Assembly: GCA_046349435.1 (NCBI GenBank)
Contig: JAXMCI010000009.1
Span: 1 to 64,000, forward strand
Direction: 5' to 3'
DNA from: JAXMCI01 sp046349435
GTDB taxonomy: Bacteria; Pseudomonadota; Alphaproteobacteria; Dongiales; Dongiaceae
DNA: 64,000 bases
Below, in pieces: positions 8,589 to 17,196 of the stretch; position 1 is the first letter of the stretch, and each line of letters starts with the position of its first letter. Below the pieces are notes generated by a model. It was not told the DNA's origin, made no database searches, and worked only from the letters and a program-made list of their open reading frames with translations. Position numbers and translations under genes: made by a program.

Positions 8589-10241
8589 TCACCCGATCTC
8601 CACGGCCCAGCCATGACACAGATCAAGAGCGGATCCGGCGCCCTCCACTCGCCACCGGGCCTGCGCCCCGAACGGCAGGACGACGATGCCGATCTCGTCC
8701 TTCGACAGACGGCTACGACCCTGTCCGTTCCGCGAAGGCCTGAGGCGGCGGTTCCAGGCAGCCAGGGTCGGCCAGGAGGTCGGCGTGGATGGCGCGCAGC
8801 TCCGGTAGGTGCGGACGCGCGCGGGGTCGGGCTCGAAGCGGCGCAGGGTGGGCTGGGCCATGGCCCGAGCGGCCTCCTCGAAGCCGGCGAACCAGCCGGC
8901 GCCACGGGCCGCCGCGATCCCGGCGCCGAGCGAGGAGGCCTCGATCGCGGCCGAGCGGCGCACCGGGCAGCCCGTGGCGTCGGCCAGGATCTGCGCCCAG
9001 AGGGCGGACGCGGCGCCGCCGCCGATCGCGGCGTAGTCGGTGATGGTGATGCCGCTCACCGCGGCGGCGCGCACCGCGGCCTCGGCCTGCTCCAGCGCGA
9101 TGCCCTCGAGCAGGGCGCGGTAGATGTGGCCGCGCCGGGTCGAGCCGGAGAACCCGGCGATGACGCCGCGCGCGGCGGCATCCCAGTGCGGCGTCATGCA
9201 GCCCTCCCAGTAGGGCACCATGAGCAGCCCGTCGGCGCCGATCGGCACCGCCGATGCCTCGGCCTCCAGGGTGGCGAGCGCCTGGCCGCGCTCGCCGGCG
9301 GGGATGGCGTAGAGCTCGCGGGTGATCCAGTCGACCAGGAAGGTGCCGGCCTTCTGGCAGGTCTCGTAGACATAGCCGCGGTCGGCGACCGCGATCTCGG
9401 TGCGGAACGCCGGGTCGTGGGCGTAGCCCGGGGCGTAGGTGCCGGAGACCACGGCGGTGCCGAGATTGATGTAGGCGAGGCCGGGCTCGAGCACGGCGAC
9501 GCCGGTGCCGGCGCACTGCCCGTCGCCGCCACCGGCGAAGACCGGCGTGCCCGGCCTGAGGCCGGTCGCGGCCGCGGCCGCCGCGGTGACCTCGCCGATC
9601 GGGCCGCCCGGCGGCACCAGGTCGAGCATCTTCGAGGCCGGCACGCCGGCGGCGGCGAGGATCTCGTCCGACCAGGCGAGCCGCTCCATGTCGAGCATCC
9701 CCGTCGGGTCGGCAGACGCGGTCGAGGTCGCCCAGCGCCCGGTCAGCCGGTGGCAGAGGAAGCCGTGCACCTCGGCGAGGCGGTCGGCGCGCGCCAGCAG
9801 CTCCGGCTCGTGCTCGGCCAGCCAGAGCACGCGATAGAGGCAGGGGGTGGTGTCGAGCGGCTTGCCGGAGATGCGGCGCACCCGCTCGGCGCCGAAGCTC
9901 TCGGCGAAGCGCAGCATCTGCGGCCGCGAGCGGCCGTCGAGCCAGACCATGCCGGGGCGCAGCGCCTCGCCGGCCTCGCTGAAGATGCCGAAGGTCTCGC
10001 GCTGGTTGGAGGTGGCGAGCCCGGCGATGCGCGCCGGGTCGATCTTGCGCGTCAGCTGGCCGAGCGCGCTGGCGGCCGCGCTCCACCAGTCCTCGGGATC
10101 CTGCTCGAACCAGGCCGGGCGCGGATTGGCGAGCGCCACCGGGGCGCGGCCCTCGGCCACCAGCCTGCCCTCGCGATCCCAGGCGATCGCCTTGGTCGCG
10201 GAGGTCGAGGAGTCGAGCCCGACGACGAGGTCCGGGGTCAT
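8589..10241 (-). CDS. FGGY-family carbohydrate kinase (tail disturbed)
   Basis: Cytosolic ATP-dependent sugar or polyol kinase. ATG 10241 gives MTPDLVVGLDSSTSATKAIA, the phosphate-binding loop of the FGGY fold; then NPRPAWFEQDPEDWW, WLDGRSRPQM, PVFAGGGDGQCAGTGV and AIGGGAASALWAQILADATG, the C-terminal ATP-binding domain. About 500 residues are clean, the usual family length. Beyond RVRTYR the frame is disturbed: ELRAIHADLLAD lies in a second frame (one base missing near 8800, one extra near 8769), and the likely true end is FAERTGS, stop at 8713, not 8589. It is the last gene of the leftward operon from 16082, so it probably phosphorylates the imported compound or its product. Xylulose, glycerol and erythritol kinases are in this family; the substrate is not decided by sequence. 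Confidence 0.85.
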   Translation of the reverse strand: MTPDLVVGLDSSTSATKAIAWDREGRLVAEGRAPVALANPRPAWFEQDPEDWWSAAASALGQLTRKIDPARIAGLATSNQRETFGIFSEAGEALRPGMVWLDGRSRPQMLRFAESFGAERVRRISGKPLDTTPCLYRVLWLAEHEPELLARADRLAEVHGFLCHRLTGRWATSTASADPTGMLDMERLAWSDEILAAAGVPASKMLDLVPPGGPIGEVTAAAAAATGLRPGTPVFAGGGDGQCAGTGVAVLEPGLAYINLGTAVVSGTYAPGYAHDPAFRTEIAVADRGYVYETCQKAGTFLVDWITRELYAIPAGERGQALATLEAEASAVPIGADGLLMVPYWEGCMTPHWDAAARGVIAGFSGSTRRGHIYRALLEGIALEQAEAAVRAAAVSGITITDYAAIGGGAASALWAQILADATGCPVRRSAAIEASSLGAGIAAARGAGWFAGFEEAARAMAQPTLRRFEPDPARVRTYRSCAPSTPTSWPTLAAWNRRLRPSRNGQGRSRLSKDEIGIVVLPFGAQARWRVEGAGSALDLCHGWAVEIG

Positions 10242-10269
10242 CGCGGTTCGGGGATCGCGGGAGAGGAGC

Positions 10270-10297
10270 GGCGGCGCCGGCCGAGGCCGGCGCCGCC
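10270..10297 (-). terminator. Strong intercistronic hairpin between binding-protein and kinase genes
   Basis: GGCGGCGCCGGCC (10270-10282) pairs perfectly with GGCCGGCGCCGCC (10285-10297), 13 bp with a 2-base gap. It starts 30 bases after the binding-protein stop and ends before the kinase start at 10241. There is no T-run. Such stems after binding-protein genes often protect mRNA or cause partial termination, which would keep binding protein in excess. Confidence 0.6.
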
Positions 10298-10326
10298 CTC
10301 CAGCTCTCTGGTCGCGGGCAGGCGGC

Positions 10327-11850
10327 CTAGAGGCCGGCGTCCTTGACCTGGGCGTCGACGATCTTGGCGACCGCGTCCATGCAGGCCTTGGCATCGCCGT
10401 CATAGGCCTGGCCGGTGAGCAGCTTGCCGAGCTCGGTCGGGATCTCGTTGGTCGAGAGCCCGGCCCACAGCGGCATGTGCGGCTCGGTGGCCATGACGTT
10501 GTCGATCGTCCACTTCACCGTCTCGAGGTGACGGGTGGTGCCCGCCATCACCTTGGCCTTCGCCTTGACGCGCGGATCCTCGAAGGAGGAGATGCGCATC
10601 GGGGCGAAGCCGCCGATCAGCGTGCAGCGGGTCATGATCTCCTTGCAGCAGCCCCACTGCAGGAAGACCCAGGCCGCGTCGATGTTCTTCGAGTACTTCG
10701 ACAGCGCGATGCAGGAGCCGCCCTGGTGGCCGGCCTGGGGCTTCTCGTTGAAGCCGGCGTCGGCCGCCGGGCGCAGCACCTTCGGCACCAGCGGATGGGC
10801 AGGCTGCCAGAGGCCGCGGACCTTGGAGTCGTCGGCGTCGAGGCCGGGGAAGAACTCGTCCCAGCTCTGCACCAGGGCCACCTGGCCCGAATGCATCATC
10901 TCGAACTGGCCGTCCCAGGTCGAGGCGGTCGAGTTCGGCGGCGCCATCTTGAGGAGCTCCTGGTACCACTTCAGCCCGGCGATGCCCTGCTCGTCATTGC
11001 CCGAGAACTTCTTGTCCTTGGTGAAGACCGAGCCGCCATGCCCCCACACCGCCTGGGTCCAGTCGCACTCCAGCGAATAGTGGCCGGACTTGGCCTGCAG
11101 GCCCGTGCCGTAGATGCCGTTGGCCTTCTCCGCCTCGCCGATCGCCTTCACCGCGGCGGTGAACTCGTCGTAGGTGGTCGGCACCTTGATGCCGTGCTTC
11201 TCGAGCAGGTCCTGGCGGTACATCAGGATGAAGATCGGGATGTCGAAGGGGATCCCCATCCACTGCCCGTCGACCATCGCGGTGCCCTCGACCAGCGGCT
11301 TCGAGAAGTCGTCGAAGTCGAAGTCCGGCATCGCCAGCTCGGGCTTGTCCTTGGCGTACTGCACCGGGTTGACCGTGTCCGGGGCGAAGGTCGAGATCCA
11401 GGACTGGTCGAGGTAGTAGAGGTCGTAGGTGCCGAGCTGGCCCTGCACGTCCTGGGTCGCCTTGGCCAGCACCTGCTCCAGCGGCACGATCTCGATCTCG
11501 ACCTCGATGCCGGTCGGATCGGTGAACTCCTTCTTGATCTGGTTCAGCACCACGGTCGGCGGGGTCGCCTCCGAGGTGTAGCGGATCTTGGCGCCCTTGT
11601 ACTTGCTGCCGACCTCCTTCAGCCACTTCGCCTGGTTGTCCGGCAGGCCGTCGGCCCAGGCGCTGGCGCCGAGATCGAGGCCGCGCCAGCCGCGCTTGTG
11701 GCCGCCCAGCATGCCGAGCCCGAAGGCCGAGAAGCCGAGCCCGACCATGCCCATCCGGCGCAGGAACTCGCGCTTGGAGATGCGCCGGTCGGTGTAGGCG
11801 TTGCACGAATCGACAATGAAGGTCTGCTTGTCATGCTTCTTGAAGCTCAT
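10327..11850 (-). CDS. ABC transporter extracellular solute-binding protein (family 1)
   Basis: 507 residues. ATG 11850 has AAGGGAAG upstream. The N-terminus SKREFLRRMGMVGLGFSAFG resembles a twin-arginine export signal in the lysine-arginine form, so export of folded protein is likely. The mature part matches the MalE-like class: KIRYTSEATPPTVVLNQIKK, DLYYLDQSWISTFAPDTVN, MGIPFDIPIFILMYRQDLLE and LVQSWDEFFPGLDADDSKV. It captures a carbohydrate or polyol in the periplasm for the two permeases encoded just upstream. The ligand is not known. Confidence 0.88.
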   Translation of the reverse strand: MSFKKHDKQTFIVDSCNAYTDRRISKREFLRRMGMVGLGFSAFGLGMLGGHKRGWRGLDLGASAWADGLPDNQAKWLKEVGSKYKGAKIRYTSEATPPTVVLNQIKKEFTDPTGIEVEIEIVPLEQVLAKATQDVQGQLGTYDLYYLDQSWISTFAPDTVNPVQYAKDKPELAMPDFDFDDFSKPLVEGTAMVDGQWMGIPFDIPIFILMYRQDLLEKHGIKVPTTYDEFTAAVKAIGEAEKANGIYGTGLQAKSGHYSLECDWTQAVWGHGGSVFTKDKKFSGNDEQGIAGLKWYQELLKMAPPNSTASTWDGQFEMMHSGQVALVQSWDEFFPGLDADDSKVRGLWQPAHPLVPKVLRPAADAGFNEKPQAGHQGGSCIALSKYSKNIDAAWVFLQWGCCKEIMTRCTLIGGFAPMRISSFEDPRVKAKAKVMAGTTRHLETVKWTIDNVMATEPHMPLWAGLSTNEIPTELGKLLTGQAYDGDAKACMDAVAKIVDAQVKDAGL

Positions 11851-11906
11851 CGTCTTTCTTCCCTTCAGATGAACCCGTTGACGAACGCGAGGTGACGCGG
11901 CCTGCC

Positions 11907-12800
11907 CTACTCCTTCAGCGAGCCGAAGGTCAGGCCGCGGACCAGCTGCTTCTGGACCAGCAGGATGAAGATGAAGCTCGGCACGATGGCCGAGGTGCCG
12001 AGCGCCGCGATGAAGCCCCACTCCGACCCGGTCGAGGTGACGAAGGTGGTGATCTTCACCGGCAGGGTGCGGATCGAGTTGGTCAGGAACAGCGACAGCA
12101 GGAACTCGGTCCAGGAGAAGATGAAGCAGAGCACCGCGGTCGCCGCCATGCCGCCGCGCACCATCGGCAGCACGACCTGGCGGAAGGTCTGCATCCGGCT
12201 GGCGCCGTCGATCATCGCCGCCTCGTCGATGTCGCGCGGCACGTCGTCGAAGAACGACTTCATCAGCAGCACGGCGATCGGCAGGTTGATCAGCGCATGG
12301 ATCAGGATCAGCCCGCCGACGGTGTCGCGCAGGCCGAGATAGTGGAACATGAAGACGATCGGCACGATGATCGCGACCGGCGGCATGAAGCGCTGCGACA
12401 GCACCCAGCCGAGGAAGCCCTGGCGGCCGCGGAAGGTGAAGCGCGACAGCGCATAGGCAGCCATCACGGCGAGCAGCACGGTCAGCGCGGTCGAGCCCAC
12501 CGCGACCACCGTCGAGTCGATGATCGTCTGGCGCGAATCGTAGGAGCTGCCCCCGCCCACCCCGAAGGTGTTGCCGGACTCCGTCGCCGAGTCCGAGCGA
12601 GAGCGGCCGAGCAGCGTCACGGCGTAGTTGATACCCGCGGGCTCGAAGTCGAAGAAGACCACGCGGTCCTTGTCGAAGATCGCCGAGCGCGGCTTGATCG
12701 AGGTCAGCCCCCACCAGAACAGCGGGAACATGAAGATCGCCACGACGATGGCGGCCACCATCGTGCGCAGCAGGCCGCCGGTCTCGGCGCGCGCCCCCAT
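11907..12800 (-). CDS. ABC transporter permease, MalG type
   Basis: 297 residues, inner-membrane half of the importer. ATG 12800 shares its A with the stop of the preceding permease (TGATG overlap), so translation is coupled. Membrane segments begin at VAAIVVAIFMFPLFWWGLTS; the EAA loop that contacts the ATPase is DIDEAAMIDGASRMQTFRQV. The C-terminus ends FGSLKE. A region rich in Ser/Gly (FGVGGGSSYDSRQ) lies in the first periplasmic loop. No ATP-binding subunit is encoded in this operon, so a shared ATPase from elsewhere must serve it. Confidence 0.88.
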   Translation of the reverse strand: MGARAETGGLLRTMVAAIVVAIFMFPLFWWGLTSIKPRSAIFDKDRVVFFDFEPAGINYAVTLLGRSRSDSATESGNTFGVGGGSSYDSRQTIIDSTVVAVGSTALTVLLAVMAAYALSRFTFRGRQGFLGWVLSQRFMPPVAIIVPIVFMFHYLGLRDTVGGLILIHALINLPIAVLLMKSFFDDVPRDIDEAAMIDGASRMQTFRQVVLPMVRGGMAATAVLCFIFSWTEFLLSLFLTNSIRTLPVKITTFVTSTGSEWGFIAALGTSAIVPSFIFILLVQKQLVRGLTFGSLKE

Positions 12801-13717
12801 CAGAAGCGCACCCGGAAGAGCTTGATGAAGAGGTTGGCGGTGACGATCAGCAATGCCAGCGTCAGCAGCGCCACGGTCGAGGCGTAGGGAAAGTCGGCAT
12901 TCTTGAAGTAGATCGTCCCGGCATAGGAGGTCAGCGTCTCGGTCGCCGTGCCCGGGCCGCTGTCGGTCATCACCTTGACGTAGTCGTAGATGCGGAACAG
13001 GTCGACGCCGCGGATCAGCACCGCCAGCGCGATGATGCGGCTCATCAGCGGCAGGGTGAGGCGGAAGAAGGCCTGGGTCGCCGAGGCGCCGTCGATGGCG
13101 GCGGCCTCGAACGGGTCCTTGGGCAGCGCCCGCAGGCCGGCCAGCATGATCAGCACCATGAAGGGCGTCCACTGCCAGACATCGGCGAGCAGGATGCCGA
13201 GGAAGGCGGTCGAGGCGGTGGCCAGGATCGGCGTCTCCGGGCTGAGGATCCCGGTGGCGTAGAGGCCGCGGCTCAGCACGCCGAACGAGCCGTCCAGCAT
13301 CAGCAGGAACATCATGCCGGTGACGGCCGGCGGCACGACCAGCGGCAGGGTCATCAGGGCACGCATCAGGCCGAAGCCGCGCCGCTCGGAATCGAGCAGC
13401 AGCGCGATCGCCATGCCCAGCACCAGCTCGATGACCAGCGCCGCGCCGGTGTAGAGGTAGGTGTGGCCGATGGCGCCCCAGACGCGGTCGTCGGCGAGCA
13501 GCTTCGACCAGTTCCAGCCGGGCGACCAGAGGTTGAGCCGGGTCACCGGATGGCGCCGGTGCAGCGACAGCCAGATGGCGTAGAGCAGCGGGTAGACGCC
13601 GAAGACCAGGAGCAGCGCGGTCGAGGGCAGGAGCCAGGGAAAGGGATGCTCGAAGGTGAGAAACCTCGGCAGCGCCAGCCGCGACCGGGGCCGCTGCACC
13701 GCCGCCACAGCCGTCAT
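12800..13717 (-). CDS. ABC transporter permease, MalF type
   Basis: 305 residues from ATG 13717. First membrane segment WLLPSTALLLVFGVYPLLYA; EAA loop DPFEAAAIDGASATQAFFRL; six predicted membrane segments in total. It pairs with the MalG-type permease encoded next. The 161 bp upstream of it, before the HAD gene end, is the largest gap in the operon and may hold a second promoter. Confidence 0.88.
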   Translation of the reverse strand: MTAVAAVQRPRSRLALPRFLTFEHPFPWLLPSTALLLVFGVYPLLYAIWLSLHRRHPVTRLNLWSPGWNWSKLLADDRVWGAIGHTYLYTGAALVIELVLGMAIALLLDSERRGFGLMRALMTLPLVVPPAVTGMMFLLMLDGSFGVLSRGLYATGILSPETPILATASTAFLGILLADVWQWTPFMVLIMLAGLRALPKDPFEAAAIDGASATQAFFRLTLPLMSRIIALAVLIRGVDLFRIYDYVKVMTDSGPGTATETLTSYAGTIYFKNADFPYASTVALLTLALLIVTANLFIKLFRVRF

Positions 13718-13837
13718 GCGCCGCCTGCCGCTCCGCGGGCGGGTCGCCTGTCGACCGGGCTTGCGGCCCCCCTCATGGCATCTCTCTCCCTACACCCTCG
13801 TTGCGGCCCCAGACCTGCATGGCGGGACGCCGGTTTA

Positions 13838-13857
13838 CGCACGATGGTTTACATATG
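13838..13857. promoter_or_regulatory. Possible operator: direct repeat upstream of the permease genes
   Basis: GTTTAC occurs twice with 8 bases between (GTTTACGCACGATGGTTTAC), in an AT-richer patch of the gap between the HAD gene and the MalF-type gene. Regulator identity is unknown; the SorC-type protein at 16176 is the nearest candidate. Low confidence, from spacing and position only. Confidence 0.3.
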
Positions 13858-13878
13858 CTACGGGTACTGCGCAAATGT

Positions 13879-14706
13879 TCAAGGGGCTTGCGGCCCGGCG
13901 CCCCGGCCGTCGCCGCGCGCCGCGATGATCCGGTCGGCGACCTCGACGAAGCCGGCGCCGCCGCCGCCCTCGCTGACCCAGGCCGGCTCGGCTTCCAGCT
14001 CGCCGGCGAAGGCGCGGACGTTGGCGACGCCGCAGGCATTGGGGAAGAAGCCGAACATCGGCGCATCATTGGGACTGTCGCCGACGAAGACGATGCGCGC
14101 CTTGTCGCGGTCGAGGTCGAGCCTTAGCACCTCGGCGGCGAAGCGGCGGGTCATCGCCAGCTTGTCGTAGCGGCCGAACCAGCCATTGACGTGGATCGAG
14201 GAGATCTTGGCGGTGGCACCCTCCTCCTCGAAGATCGCCTTGATGCGGGCGATCGCCGCCTTGTCGAGCGGCGGCACGTCCTCGCGGAAGTCGATGGCGA
14301 GGTCGGCCTCGCGATAGGCCTGGTCGGCGGAGATCGCGGCGCCCGGCACCTCGGCCAGGATGCGCGCGCCGATCGCGTCGAGCCGGCGCCGGTTGTCGCG
14401 CCGCTCGGCGTCGCCCGCCGCCCAGGCGCGCCGCATCCGGCGCGCCGCCCGGTCGTAGGCGAAGTAGAAGGCGCCGTTCTCGCCGACCACGCCGGTCACC
14501 GGCCACATCCGGGCGATCATGTCGCACCAGCCGGCGGGCCGGCCGGTGATCAGCGCCACCGGCAGCCCGGCCTGCTCCAGCCGTTCCAGCGCGTGGTAGG
14601 CGGCCGCGGGCAGCCGCCCATCATGGGTCAGCGTGTCGTCGATGTCGGCCAGCACGGCCGCCACCGCGGCGGCGACCGGAACCGGCATGCGGGCCAGCGG
14701 CTGCAT
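13879..14706 (-). CDS. HAD-superfamily (IIB-like) phosphatase
   Basis: 275 residues from ATG 14706. All HAD motifs are visible: VLADIDDTLTHDG (motif I, DxDxT), VALITGRPAGWCD (motif II), and FVGDSPNDAPMFGFFPNACG (motif IV). Between them lies a cap domain (VPPLDKAAIARIKAIFEEEG, KISSIHVNGWFGRYDKLAMT). Such enzymes remove phosphate from sugar or polyol phosphates in the cytosol. Only 5 bases separate it from the dehydrogenase gene upstream, so the two are co-transcribed; a phosphorylated polyol such as glycerol-1-phosphate is a plausible substrate (inference). Confidence 0.85.
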   Translation of the reverse strand: MQPLARMPVPVAAAVAAVLADIDDTLTHDGRLPAAAYHALERLEQAGLPVALITGRPAGWCDMIARMWPVTGVVGENGAFYFAYDRAARRMRRAWAAGDAERRDNRRRLDAIGARILAEVPGAAISADQAYREADLAIDFREDVPPLDKAAIARIKAIFEEEGATAKISSIHVNGWFGRYDKLAMTRRFAAEVLRLDLDRDKARIVFVGDSPNDAPMFGFFPNACGVANVRAFAGELEAEPAWVSEGGGGAGFVEVADRIIAARGDGRGAGPQAP

Positions 14707-14711
14707 CGGCC

Positions 14712-16082
14712 TCACCCCTCCCCGGCGGCGAAGTCCTCGAGCAGGCCCGCATCCGCTGCGATGTCGACGAAGGCGAAGCGGTTGCGCATCTCGCGGGAGT
14801 GCAGGATCGCCTCGCGATAGAAGTCGACGGGCACGCCGAGCTCGGCGGCGGTGCAGGGACCGCCCGCGGCGGCCAGCGCGGCGCGCATCTCCTCGGCCGG
14901 AATGATGAAGGGGGCCAGTTCCGCCTGCAGCGCCGGCCACAGCGCCGCCAGCTTCGCGTTGAAGGCGGCCGCGCCCTTCTCGTCGAAGGCCTTCCTGCGG
15001 AACTCGGCCAGGCACTGCGCCGCGACCTCCGGTCCCATGCGCCGCGCCATGGCCTCCGGGTCGATGCGGGTCGGCCGGACCTGCGGCGGGCGCTCGCTCG
15101 CCAGCAGCCGCTGCTGCAGCCGCGCCATGGTCAGCGCCGCGACGCCGACCTGCTGGCCGTGCAGGCTGCCGGGATGGCGCGGGCCGGCGAAGCAGTCGAT
15201 GTAGTGCGAGATCTGGTGCTCGCCCATCGAGCCGTGATGCGAGATGCCGGTGAAGGAGACGCCGAGCCCGCACAGGGTGAGGACCCGGAAGAGATAGCCC
15301 ACCGCCGGCACCGCGCCGGCGCCCAGGCCGGCGGCGCGGCGGTTGAGCTCGGCCTCGTCGGCCTCCTGGATCAGGTAGGGCGCCCGCAGGTAGGTGGTGC
15401 CGAGCAGCCGGTGCGACATCCACCAGTCGACCTGCGCCACCGAGCGGGCGAGGCAGTCGCCGAAGCCCGAGGCGGCGAGATGGCGCGGCGCCGCCGCGGC
15501 CACGCTCAGATCGACGAAGAAGCCGGCCGGGGCGTGCGAGGGCAGCGACACCTTGAGGCCGCTCTCCAGCGAGATCGAGGCGGTGGTCGAGGTGTAGCCG
15601 TTCATCGAGCCGGCGGTGCCGAAGACGCAGTAGCGCCGGCCGTCGAGCCCGGTGACGTACTTGCAGAGATCGTTGATCGTGCCGGAGCCGACCGCGACCA
15701 CCGAGCGGTAGGGGGCCAGCTTGTCCTTGAGCATCGCGACGCCAGCCATGTCGGCGTGGGGATGGTCGAGGATCACCGTGTCGACCGGCCCCAGCGGCCG
15801 CAGCGCCCGGGCGACCCGCCCGCCCATCGCGTCGTGCGTGGCCGCGTCGGCAACCACGGCGAAGGGGCCCTCGAGCCGGAGCGAGCGGACCAGCTCCGCC
15901 TCGCGCCCGTCCAGGCTCTCGGCGAAGACGATCGATTCGTAGGGCACGGTGGCGAGCGCCCCGGTTTCCGGGTTGGTCCAGCGCCCGGCGACGATGTCGT
16001 CGATGAGCGCGGTCCAGCCGCCGGCCGGCCGGTCGGGGTGGGGCCGGCCGGAGTCTGAAGAGGCGCTGGGCGTCGGTGCCAT
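14712..16082 (-). CDS. sn-Glycerol-1-phosphate dehydrogenase-like enzyme (AraM/EgsA family)
   Basis: 456 residues from ATG 16082. The NAD-binding motif VVAVGSGTINDLCKYVTG and the segment FGTAGSMNGYTSTTASISL are those of AraM/EgsA enzymes, which interconvert dihydroxyacetone phosphate and sn-glycerol-1-phosphate. Metal ligands are seen as Asp in ASGFGDCLA, His in SMGEHQISHYID and His in GSLHGQQVGVA. The first gene of the leftward operon (phosphatase, permeases, binding protein and kinase follow). In archaea this reaction makes the lipid backbone; in this catabolic setting the reverse direction or a related polyol phosphate is more likely (inference). A start at 16145 would add 21 residues of low similarity. 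Confidence 0.85.
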   Translation of the reverse strand: MAPTPSASSDSGRPHPDRPAGGWTALIDDIVAGRWTNPETGALATVPYESIVFAESLDGREAELVRSLRLEGPFAVVADAATHDAMGGRVARALRPLGPVDTVILDHPHADMAGVAMLKDKLAPYRSVVAVGSGTINDLCKYVTGLDGRRYCVFGTAGSMNGYTSTTASISLESGLKVSLPSHAPAGFFVDLSVAAAAPRHLAASGFGDCLARSVAQVDWWMSHRLLGTTYLRAPYLIQEADEAELNRRAAGLGAGAVPAVGYLFRVLTLCGLGVSFTGISHHGSMGEHQISHYIDCFAGPRHPGSLHGQQVGVAALTMARLQQRLLASERPPQVRPTRIDPEAMARRMGPEVAAQCLAEFRRKAFDEKGAAAFNAKLAALWPALQAELAPFIIPAEEMRAALAAAGGPCTAAELGVPVDFYREAILHSREMRNRFAFVDIAADAGLLEDFAAGEG

Positions 16083-16096
16083 GGAAGCTGCCGTCG

Positions 16097-16152
16097 TTGA
16101 GCCAATCGGGCCGAATCTGTTACAAATGCCGTTTGATCGCGACAAGTGTCAA
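16097..16152. promoter_or_regulatory. Divergent promoter region between dehydrogenase operon and SorC-type regulator
   Basis: The 93-bp gap holds, on the plus strand, TTGAGC (16097-16102) and TACAAA (16121-16126) with 18-base spacing, fitting a promoter for the regulator. On the minus strand TTGACA (16152-16147) is a good -35 box for the operon, but no clear -10 follows. GACA-AG-TGTC at 16141-16150 is a small dyad overlapping that -35 box and could be an operator half. Confidence 0.38.
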
Positions 16153-16175
16153 GCATCCCACGCGCGGATTGACTG

Positions 16176-17186
16176 ATGTCACGGGGCAGCGACAATCGGC
16201 CGATGCAGCTGGTCAGGCCATCGCTGCCGCAGGGGCGCGGCGTCAACGTTCCGCCGGAGTTCGAGGACGCGCTCGTCTGGGTCGCCTGGCTCTACTACGC
16301 CGACCAGCTGACCCAGAGCGAGATCGCCCAGGTCCTCAAGGTCTCGCGGGCGACCATCGTCAAGATGCTGCAGGACGCGCGCGAGCGCGGCATCGTCACC
16401 ATCCGCATCAACACCGGGGCGGCGATGCGCACGCGCCTGTCGCGCCAGCTGATGGAGCGCTTCGGGCTGGAGGGCGCCGCGGTCATCCCCAGCCTCGAGC
16501 CGCCCACGCTGCTGAAGCGGCTCGGCGACGCCGGTGCCCGGGTGCTGGCCGACCAGCTGCGGCCGGGCGACGTAGTCGGCGTCGCCTGGGGCCGCACCGT
16601 GCTCGAGGTCGCGCGCGCCATCGAGCTGCCCGAGCCGGCGGCGCCGCTGACCGTGGTGCAGGTCTCCGGCAGCTCGACCGGCAGCACCGCCGAGTTCTCC
16701 GCCGAGCTCTGCTCCTCGCTGCTCGCCAGCCGGCTGGCGGCGCGCTGCGTCAGCCTGCTCGCCCCGGCGGTGCTGTCGACGCCGGAGCTGCGCGACCAGC
16801 TGCTGGCCGAGCCGGCGCTGCGCAAGCAGTTCGCCCAGATCCACGCCGCCAACCGCATCCTCTTCGGCGTCGGCGACATCGGGGCGCGCAGCACGGTGCG
16901 CGCCGCCGAGATCGCCAGCAATGCGGCGATCGACGGCTATGTCGCGGCCGGCGCGGTGGGCGTGCTGATCGGCCGCTTCATCGACGCCGCCGGGCGGCCG
17001 GTGGCCGGCGAGCTCGACCGGCGCATGGTCGGCATCGCGCTCGACGAGCTGAAGCGGATCCCGTCCCGGCTCTGCGTCGCCGGCGGCCTCGGCAAGCTCA
17101 CCGCCATCCGGGCCGCGCTCAAGGGCGGCTACCCAACGCACCTGGTGACCGACGCCGAGACCGCCGAGCGGCTGCTGCAGGACTGA
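16176..17186 (+). CDS. SorC/DeoR-type sugar-binding transcriptional regulator
   Basis: 336 residues from ATG 16176. N-terminal helix-turn-helix: LTQSEIAQVLKVSRATIVKM. The sugar-phosphate-binding domain follows with LRPGDVVGVAWGRTVLEVA, VVQVSGSSTGSTAEFSAEL, ILFGVGDIGARSTVRAAE and SRLCVAGGLGKLTAIRAAL, all typical of SorC-family effector domains related to phosphosugar isomerases. Divergent to the carbohydrate operon and probably its regulator, responding to a phosphorylated intermediate. Confidence 0.9.
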   Translation: MSRGSDNRPMQLVRPSLPQGRGVNVPPEFEDALVWVAWLYYADQLTQSEIAQVLKVSRATIVKMLQDARERGIVTIRINTGAAMRTRLSRQLMERFGLEGAAVIPSLEPPTLLKRLGDAGARVLADQLRPGDVVGVAWGRTVLEVARAIELPEPAAPLTVVQVSGSSTGSTAEFSAELCSSLLASRLAARCVSLLAPAVLSTPELRDQLLAEPALRKQFAQIHAANRILFGVGDIGARSTVRAAEIASNAAIDGYVAAGAVGVLIGRFIDAAGRPVAGELDRRMVGIALDELKRIPSRLCVAGGLGKLTAIRAALKGGYPTHLVTDAETAERLLQD

Positions 17187-17196
17187 GTCCCGCGGC

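Noticed and set aside
8690..8712. CTCGTCCTTCGACAGACGG as another copy of the CTTCGACAAGCTC repeat
   Set aside because: Only a partial match and no second arm; it overlaps the disturbed end of the kinase gene.
12801..13172. Extended N-terminus of the MalG-type permease
   Set aside because: The added sequence is low-complexity and overlaps MalF codons; ATG 12800 fits the family length and TGATG coupling.
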